The position numbers and the translations under genes are program-made. The notes under the pieces are model-generated. The model saw only the letters and a program-made list of their open reading frames with translations, was not told where the DNA came from and searched no databases. Of a stretch of DNA of 31,020 nt, positions 27,601 through 31,020 are shown piece after piece. Source of the stretch: JBBDRX01 sp040905245 (GTDB lineage Bacteria; Bacteroidota; Rhodothermia; Balneolales; Balneolaceae); contig JBBDRX010000076.1 in assembly GCA_040905245.1 (NCBI GenBank), positions 1 to 31,020 of the forward strand, read 5' to 3'. Position 1 is the first letter of the stretch. Each line of letters opens with the position of its first letter.

Positions 27601-29065
27601 GTAGCTGCTGTTCATCAAACGGGTCCAGCTGATTATCCGGAGGGCTGTAACTTCCGTCCGGATTCTCTACAACACCATAATCGGATAGAGCCACCGCCAG
27701 GCGAGCCCCCTCCTCGGCCTGAACCTGATCGGTCAATACCCAGACATTGATTTCGGCAAAAGGCAATGTCTGAATCCTCTGCTGCGGGTCGGACATGCTA
27801 AGTTCAAACTCCTGCCGGGTATAAAAATCGAGAAAAAAGTGGCGGTGGTTCTGATAATCCGCCGGATGGAGACTGATCTGCTGCTCCTGCTCTCCACCGA
27901 TGATGGTCTCTACATTGCTCTCCCCTTTCTGCTGAGAGAGAACCGAAGTGAGTCGGAATGACCCCAATTCTGCCGCCGACCGGATCCCGAACAGGGATTC
28001 AGACCCCCGAATCAGGGAATTGCCCGTCTGCATGGAGACATTTCCCATCTCCACTTCCTTCAGAATCTCGTCTTCGTACCCCTGATAGGAGATATACAAA
28101 AGGTTCTGATAGTCAAATGTTCGTTCGGTATCCCAGTCGGTCCGAATCGTCAGTTTGTCGCCAATCGTACCCTGAATATTGAGCTGTAGATTCTGATCAA
28201 AGCGGGGGTCTATCCGGGTCTGCTGGTCTGGTGGCAGCGAAGGGTCGGCTACATGCTGGACGGACACCCCTGCATTCATGTTGGCCATCCCGTTGACCCG
28301 GAGATTGATCTCCGGCCTGCCGAAAATGGTGGTAAAAGCCGACTCCCGACCACCCGGAACATCAAATCGAAAATCGAGCAGACTGGCCCCTGTTCCATCC
28401 TGCCGGGACGCTTCCCGGATCATCCCGGCCCAGTTCTCTCTCATCTGTGCCCTCCTGGCCTCATCTGCATACTGGCGAAACGTATAGAGACCCGGAAGGC
28501 CGGTCTCTCTGCCATCGAATGAGCGCACAGCAAGGTAGTTCCCTCCCGGCAGACGGCGCACCGTAACCTCCTCTCCCGGCAGGGCGATGTAATAGAGCCG
28601 CGGGTACGACCGCATCCAGGGACGGGCCACCCCGCCGCCTCGATATGGAAGTCGGAACGTCTGTTGAAACACAGAATCGGCCGGTTGCGACTCAGGAAAC
28701 TGTTCCAGCGGTTCGGACCAGTGAATCGGAAACAAAGGATTCAATGTGTCTCCGTATTCAGAAGGGATCTGAATGGATGCCGTATCAGGTGAGGTCACAG
28801 AATCCCATTCCGGTGATTCAATTGTCTCTGCGGTATCCAGCAGCGCCGACAGGCCGGATGGTTCAGGATGTAAAGTTTCAGAAAGGCCGGACAATGGTTC
28901 GTACACGGGAAAGTCATATGCCGCTGTCGATACCACAGAATTCTTCTCAGTCACGTCGGGCCCGGACAGAACCCTCCCATGGTTCGATCTCTCTGCCAAA
29001 TAAAGTATTGGACAGCTCAGAACGAGGAGCAGAAAAAAACTTGTACGACCTGTTGTATGAACCAC
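21605..29065 (-). CDS. sprA: Cell surface protein SprA (type IX secretion system outer-membrane translocon)
   Basis: This 2486-residue protein has the size and character of SprA, the giant (36-strand) outer-membrane barrel through which type IX cargo crosses. A hydrophobic signal sequence (about residues 9-24) is followed by a Pro/Ser-rich region, then long amphipathic-strand arrays. Family-like stretches include LNIQGTIGDKLTIRTDWD, EDEILKEVEMGNVSMQTGNSLI, FQNISYIRIWMSG, and a C-terminal barrel with aromatic girdle residues ending in FRINF. Length agrees with characterised SprA proteins (~2400). Other T9SS genes are outside the window. The start is unusual: GTG at 29065 is the first start codon in this frame, while an ATG at 29079 is out of frame by one base across a T7 tract. 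G9 and G8 tracts occur inside the gene. It is single, with lnt converging and lptF diverging. Confidence 0.93.
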   Translation of the reverse strand: MVHTTGRTSFFLLLVLSCPILYLAERSNHGRVLSGPDVTEKNSVVSTAAYDFPVYEPLSGLSETLHPEPSGLSALLDTAETIESPEWDSVTSPDTASIQIPSEYGDTLNPLFPIHWSEPLEQFPESQPADSVFQQTFRLPYRGGGVARPWMRSYPRLYYIALPGEEVTVRRLPGGNYLAVRSFDGRETGLPGLYTFRQYADEARRAQMRENWAGMIREASRQDGTGASLLDFRFDVPGGRESAFTTIFGRPEINLRVNGMANMNAGVSVQHVADPSLPPDQQTRIDPRFDQNLQLNIQGTIGDKLTIRTDWDTERTFDYQNLLYISYQGYEDEILKEVEMGNVSMQTGNSLIRGSESLFGIRSAAELGSFRLTSVLSQQKGESNVETIIGGEQEQQISLHPADYQNHRHFFLDFYTRQEFELSMSDPQQRIQTLPFAEINVWVLTDQVQAEEGARLAVALSDYGVVENPDGSYSPPDNQLDPFDEQQLQPLRDPSVGITASDLGLSDSRNYEEGYFRPLREGEDYTVDRVSGFISLSQSLSSREVLAVSFTYQGSDGQTVSVGDMAQGGTERIFLKMLRPRNLSTDHRTFPLTMRNVYSLGVSDLRQENVELELLFTEGNVAQNRLPARSTTLLEDLGLDRVDSQGGLEPDNRVDFGTGTLDAVFGRVIFPWLEPFGDRLEQLLREGGVLEEEIDQLVYNELYNEQQRNAERVSANSFYRMSGTVRGGAQENFTLDFALVEGSVRVYANGMELQEGVDYQVDYSFGSITILNDRYTASGQEIRIEYENQALTSIEQKTFTGVRAEYQLSRGMSVGGTWFRYMERPLDDKIRIGDEPINNMMLGLDTSMDLELPFLTDWLDALPVLSTRERSGVTFSGEFAQLLPGVSQTRAVRRAIDNNELYPDEEEGVSFVDDFEGSSVRINLMNPIRWNLAAVPAAIPGYEADEVWFEENLQVPGSSPLDVQADRADLRSAFAWYSIPRNITSILDGVDYTPESQQVRVEDVFPGRQTENPQEEFITTMDVWFNPGERGPYNYNRQLRELLEETPERTWGGMTTVLPSGQEDFSQNNIEFLEFWVQPLLTGGREPSPTELESYEGTIYVDIGTISEDVVPNAKLNSEDGLATNPEQLIPDRAGNPRSYIPSSQPPPEGQFSTSNRHLEDVGLDGLPATDGVGGRSERVVFSDFVEAMRTVYDEDSEEILAINSDPSNDQYRFYGEEELEGLPLHERFHRMLGYYEGNTPIDQSDRRAVTNRPNTEGLVNPGRIELDNAYFQYEMEFNPGDPEHNYIVDRVTGPRPDQRWYQVRIPLDEFVRQVGDISDFQNISYIRIWMSGYEEPFTLRFATLDFIGSQWQKAETINRQSDPGADFNVTTLNIEENSNRRPVPYRQPRGGIRAQNRGSQLQSLQNEQSIVLEADGLGPGGVQLVRRNFPGGLNLLHYSNLRMFVHGEGFDRRGDAELVMRFGNDLENSYYEYRQPVSPSDVDYPWQSYDPVESGRMELEAEQVWLYEENSMNILLQAFNQLKQLRDQASGDLSDRYERSDLLEEAVPGAVIAVKGNPSLDRVNEIGMGIRNPFDPENPSGPGVPSLHAQFWMNELRVSGFDNQTGWAANAKTSLQLADVVMLTTSIEQQTDGFGSLNSRLGNRRMSDQIAWDLNTTLYLDRFLPERYGWSIPVSFTTRRSTLTPRYLPNEGDIRLDDFRQAVRSREDLSPEVQEEMIRQRIFDIQTYSEFYSLNLSNLSKRNSDGWLARYTLDNTTFSYVYNTTDSRNPQHQFQDSWNFNTSLRYSHSFREARFVTPLGFMEGVPVAGLLSGLSVGLMPNQVSASIRMNRMYEERRRRNYDLSQEAESLQQTHNFGYQTSFGFGYNLLRSLTTTFQADGGFDLNRISQRGGVFSGPDSTAYEVRPTLRVLEDLLTDDRIRPRRSTYQESYTAAWQPRIDRIGSMDWVTYSFRYGGGFRWENAPYGSDLGARVANSFRMDHTLRLETERLLERLGLFDGVREAEERAGSTRQESVENGNGVEGEGFGFGERLASAGRRTLLGLVSLQSFEVGYNDSKTGSQAGYSGGSGFFDQFGSGPGSSPSFLYRTGFDERLGLDRLVGNPDSERIVQFPINNSYSDQLTFRARFQPFRNVSVDLTWEANWDERTTESVSFSGGEIQTVSGASGNMGSSVWAFGPGYRDLFERQVQTGFDGIVADADSIGRADGRLLMNRLTLQEDFRSAYLGGESTVGGKGFMPFPMPGWRINWMGIEELIPVIGSYMQGASITHAYTGRYRLGWGFNSNPGELSPRRIGSYVVSDERSEFEPTSVNVERRFAPLVQLSITWDRNLRTRIGYEVSRMTSMALSNVQVTERTSRGLTTSVTYTIRHFKLPFFRPLNNNLDVTLAGNLIEDTEQRFLLDSDISNAFSEGHEFIERDPSVYRVNPRSPSGQTRVNASTILGYRFSSRVQANFEYAFSHTLPKSSSTFRRTTHDFRFSIRINFRSV
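22594..22601 (-). repeat. G8 homopolymer tract inside sprA
   Basis: Eight consecutive C on the plus strand, G8 in the coding sense, encode the Gly-Gly of FSGGEIQT. Slippage by one base would truncate SprA in its C-terminal barrel. Confidence 0.9.
23386..23394 (-). repeat. G9 homopolymer tract inside sprA
   Basis: Nine consecutive C on the plus strand, G9 in the coding sense, encode part of QRGGVFSGPD. It is the longest mononucleotide G/C tract noticed in the window. Confidence 0.9.
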
Positions 29066-29391
29066 AGAATACCCTTCATGGTCCGGTATACAGATTCGGG
29101 CTCAGGCAGCTTCCCGCCTTGTCAAAAGCCGGTACTGCCGGCCCGATTTCCCGAACTGTTTACGGATGATCGATCACAGTACATCGAAATCGTTCCCGGA
29201 TAATTGTCGTAACGTTTGGTTCGATAGGCTCTGAAACAGTTCTGGTGACAAATTCACTATGGGGTAATCTCCATCAGGGATAATAAAATATTCTTACATT
29301 TGTTGAAAGGTTCCCTTCACCCGGCCAGAAATGATCGGGACGGAAAGATTGACCGAACGGTTTACAATGTTCAGACAGGAGTGCAATCTTC
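29066..29391. other. Divergent intergenic region sprA / lptF
   Basis: This 326-base stretch has no convincing gene. It holds the upstream out-of-frame ATG for sprA (29079) on the minus strand and an exact TANNTTTG element for lptF on the plus strand. The part 29230-29320 is A+T-rich, as expected for promoters. No RNA gene, clear inverted repeat or -33 TTTG at the right spacing was found. On the minus strand TGAATTTG (from 29255 down) is one base off the -7 consensus. Confidence 0.55.
29295..29302 (+). promoter_or_regulatory. Putative Bacteroidota-type -7 promoter element for the lptF/lptG pair
   Basis: TACATTTG matches TANNTTTG exactly in an A+T-rich stretch, 89 bases before the lptF ATG. 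No matching -33 TTTG was found, so support is partial. If correct, the transcript has a leader of about 80 bases. Confidence 0.35.
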
Positions 29392-30804
29392 ATGAGGCTT
29401 AACCGACTACAAAAAGAACTGCTGAAGAGGCACGTGGGGCCGTTTTTCTTCTGCTTCTTTACCATCATGTTTATCCTGCTCATGCAGTTCCTCATTCTCT
29501 ATGTGGATCAACTGGTTGGCAAAGGACTGGACATGACGATCGTCATCGAGCTGATCCTCAGCAACCTGGCCTACATGGTGGTTCTGGCGGTTCCCATGGC
29601 CGTTCTGGTCTCCACACTGATTGCCTTCGGCCAATTTGCCGAGTGGAATGAACTGACTGCTCTCAAAGCCGCAGGGGTTAACCCCTTCTCCCTCATGAAG
29701 CCACTCCTGGCCGTTTCAATTCTGCTCTTTATCGGCCTCTCCTACTTTTCCAATAACATCCTCCCCGAGGCCAATCACAAGGCCCGCTCTCTTTTCATCG
29801 ATATCCGGATGCAGAAACCGGCGTTTGATCTGGAACCCGGAATCTTCTACAACGACATTGAAGGATACACATTTCTGGTCCAGCATATACCAGCCAACTC
29901 CGACACTCTCTACGACATCACCCTCTTTCAGGAGGGCACCAGAGGCCGTGATCAGACATTTATCAAAGCCGAAAAAGGATGGCTCGAAAGCCCGGACGAT
30001 ATCACCCTCTCCCTTTTCCTGCTCAATGGAACGACAATTAATCAATCCACCAGCGGATCGAGTAACCAGAGAACCGTCGAACGATCCCGTTTCCGTAAAT
30101 ACCGCGTCAGCTTCGACCTGTCGGATATGGTCTTCTCCCCGACCAATCCCGAACAGCGCGGCAGAAACGACCGGACCATGAGCTCCCGTGCCATGATGGC
30201 TGTCCTCGATACACTCAAGGCCGAGCAGGAGAATCAACTGCAGGAATTTACCGACCGGAGCCAGAACCGGATTATGCCGGAGCGGGATCTTTCGGAATTG
30301 CAACCGATACAGGTCCGGTTCGGACCGGTAGATTCTCTATGGAGTTATGACTCCCGGTTTTTTATTCTCAATCAGATGAGCAGTGCCGAAGAACAAACAC
30401 AGGTGCTTACACAGGCCACCTCCACGATATCCGACATTCGCAACGAGACGGAAACGCTCCATGAGAGTGTTCGATGGAGGGACACCCGGATCGCCGAATA
30501 CCTGGTGGAGATCCACAAAAAGTTCTCGATCCCGTTTGCCTGCATCCTGTTTGTCCTGATCGGAGCCCCCATCGGGATGATGACCCGCAAAGGGAATATC
30601 GGCTTTGCCGCCATTATCAGCGCCGTCCTGCTCACCCTCTACTTCATGGCAATCATCCAGGGAGAAAAGTGGGCCGACCGGCTCCTGCTCACACCCTTTA
30701 CAGGAATGTGGGGCATTAACATACTTATGGGGGTCACCGGCATCCTTCTCACACTCCACGTTAGCACCTCCCTTCGCCTCAGCCCCACCCGGAGGAATTC
30801 ATGA
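29392..30804 (+). CDS. LptF/LptG family LPS-transport permease (first of two)
   Basis: The 470-residue protein has the YjgP/YjgQ layout: three N-terminal membrane segments (about 16-38, 53-78 and 102-121), a large periplasmic jellyroll region (about 125-375), and three C-terminal segments starting with FSIPFACILFVLIGAPIGMM. The coupling segment AFGQFAEWNELTALKAAGVN (about 78-97), which docks to LptB, is clearly present, as is NNILPEANHKARSLFIDI. These permeases extract LPS from the inner membrane. The periplasmic part is larger than in E. coli LptF (~365 residues in all), with a Ser/Gln/Glu-rich section. Whether it corresponds to LptF or LptG cannot be told by eye, so no symbol is given. The next permease starts inside its stop codon. 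Confidence 0.93.
   Translation: MRLNRLQKELLKRHVGPFFFCFFTIMFILLMQFLILYVDQLVGKGLDMTIVIELILSNLAYMVVLAVPMAVLVSTLIAFGQFAEWNELTALKAAGVNPFSLMKPLLAVSILLFIGLSYFSNNILPEANHKARSLFIDIRMQKPAFDLEPGIFYNDIEGYTFLVQHIPANSDTLYDITLFQEGTRGRDQTFIKAEKGWLESPDDITLSLFLLNGTTINQSTSGSSNQRTVERSRFRKYRVSFDLSDMVFSPTNPEQRGRNDRTMSSRAMMAVLDTLKAEQENQLQEFTDRSQNRIMPERDLSELQPIQVRFGPVDSLWSYDSRFFILNQMSSAEEQTQVLTQATSTISDIRNETETLHESVRWRDTRIAEYLVEIHKKFSIPFACILFVLIGAPIGMMTRKGNIGFAAIISAVLLTLYFMAIIQGEKWADRLLLTPFTGMWGINILMGVTGILLTLHVSTSLRLSPTRRNS
30791..30795 (+). promoter_or_regulatory. Strong ribosome binding site for the second permease
   Basis: GGAGG sits 5 bases before the ATG at 30801 and inside the last codons of the first permease. 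It is the clearest Shine-Dalgarno site in the window, where most genes have weak ones, and fits coupled translation of two subunits. Confidence 0.8.
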
Positions 30805-31020
30805 AACGACTGGACCGATACATCTTCCTGCGTCTGCTGACCATCACAGTGTTTGTGATCACCGTGCTGATCTGCATCTTTATTTTGATCGATTTCTCGG
30901 AGAACAGTGACAACTTCGCTGACCAGGGAGCTCCTGCAGAACGCATCTGGAACGAATACTACCTGAACTACATACCGGAAATGATTCGGCTGGTCAGTCC
31001 GGTCGCTCTCTTCATCGCCT
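30801..31020 (+). CDS. LptF/LptG family permease (second; 3' end outside window)
   Basis: The first 73 residues are visible. MKRLDRYIFLRLLTITVFVI followed by a hydrophobic run and then VSPVALFIA matches the first membrane segment and start of the second in LptG/LptF-type proteins (the LDRY(I/L) opening is typical). Its ATG overlaps the TGA of the upstream permease by 4 bases and has a strong ribosome site. Two adjacent, translationally coupled LptF/G genes suggest the LptFG heterodimer of the LPS exporter. The rest lies beyond the window edge. Confidence 0.9.
   Translation, partial: MKRLDRYIFLRLLTITVFVITVLICIFILIDFSENSDNFADQGAPAERIWNEYYLNYIPEMIRLVSPVALFIA

Noticed and set aside
1..31020. CRISPR arrays, tRNA genes, insertion sequences, prophage or integron features
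   Set aside because: All gaps between genes were read and hold no regular spaced repeats, cloverleaf-like sequence, terminal inverted repeats or transposase/integrase motifs.

Overview
The window is a chromosomal stretch from a Gram-negative bacterium of the Bacteroidota/Balneolota-Rhodothermota side of the tree. The main pointers are a 2486-residue SprA (outer-membrane channel of the type IX secretion system), a lipoprotein-type LptC followed by a long OstA-like protein, a Bacteroidota-style TANNTTTG promoter element before two genes, and mostly weak Shine-Dalgarno sites. Many proteins are rich in Asp and Glu, which would fit a moderately salt-adapted Balneolota member, but the exact taxon is an inference. 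There are no tRNAs, rRNAs, CRISPR arrays, insertion sequences, integrases or phage genes; this is core-genome DNA.

Layout: (1) 1-8008, plus strand: the 3' part of a TamB-like envelope protein, rnr (RNase R), and an exported three-part protein with a gluzincin metalloprotease-like domain, a TolB/PD40-like beta-propeller and a BamA-like barrel. (2) 8009-8340: a convergent HU/IHF-family gene behind a strong hairpin terminator. (3) 8652-12242, plus strand: an alanine/glycine:cation symporter, lptC and an OstA/LptA-like gene, overlapping or tightly packed. (4) 12239-14720, minus strand: prfA, a 63-codon ORF that looks like a shortened inorganic pyrophosphatase, and an AI-2E family permease. (5) 14870-16651, plus strand: purK and purE. 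(6) 16787-19130, minus strand: a VOC-fold protein, grpE and dnaJ. (7) 19211-21492, plus strand: rsmI and lnt with a 4-base overlap. (8) 21605-29065, minus strand: sprA. (9) 29392-31020, plus strand: two overlapping LptF/LptG-type permeases, the second cut by the window edge.

Functionally the window is weighted to envelope construction: LPS transport (LptC, OstA-like, two LptF/G permeases), lipoprotein maturation (Lnt), phospholipid or outer-membrane assembly (TamB-like), a protease-propeller-barrel protein probably in the outer membrane, and protein secretion (SprA). Housekeeping genes for RNA decay, translation termination, rRNA methylation, purine synthesis and the DnaK co-chaperones lie between them. 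I did not find a clearly new multi-gene system. The points most worth a second look are the protease-propeller-barrel fusion, the pyrophosphatase-like remnant, the uncertain sprA start at a T7 tract together with two long G tracts inside sprA, and a 28-bp exact repeat between neighbouring propeller blades.
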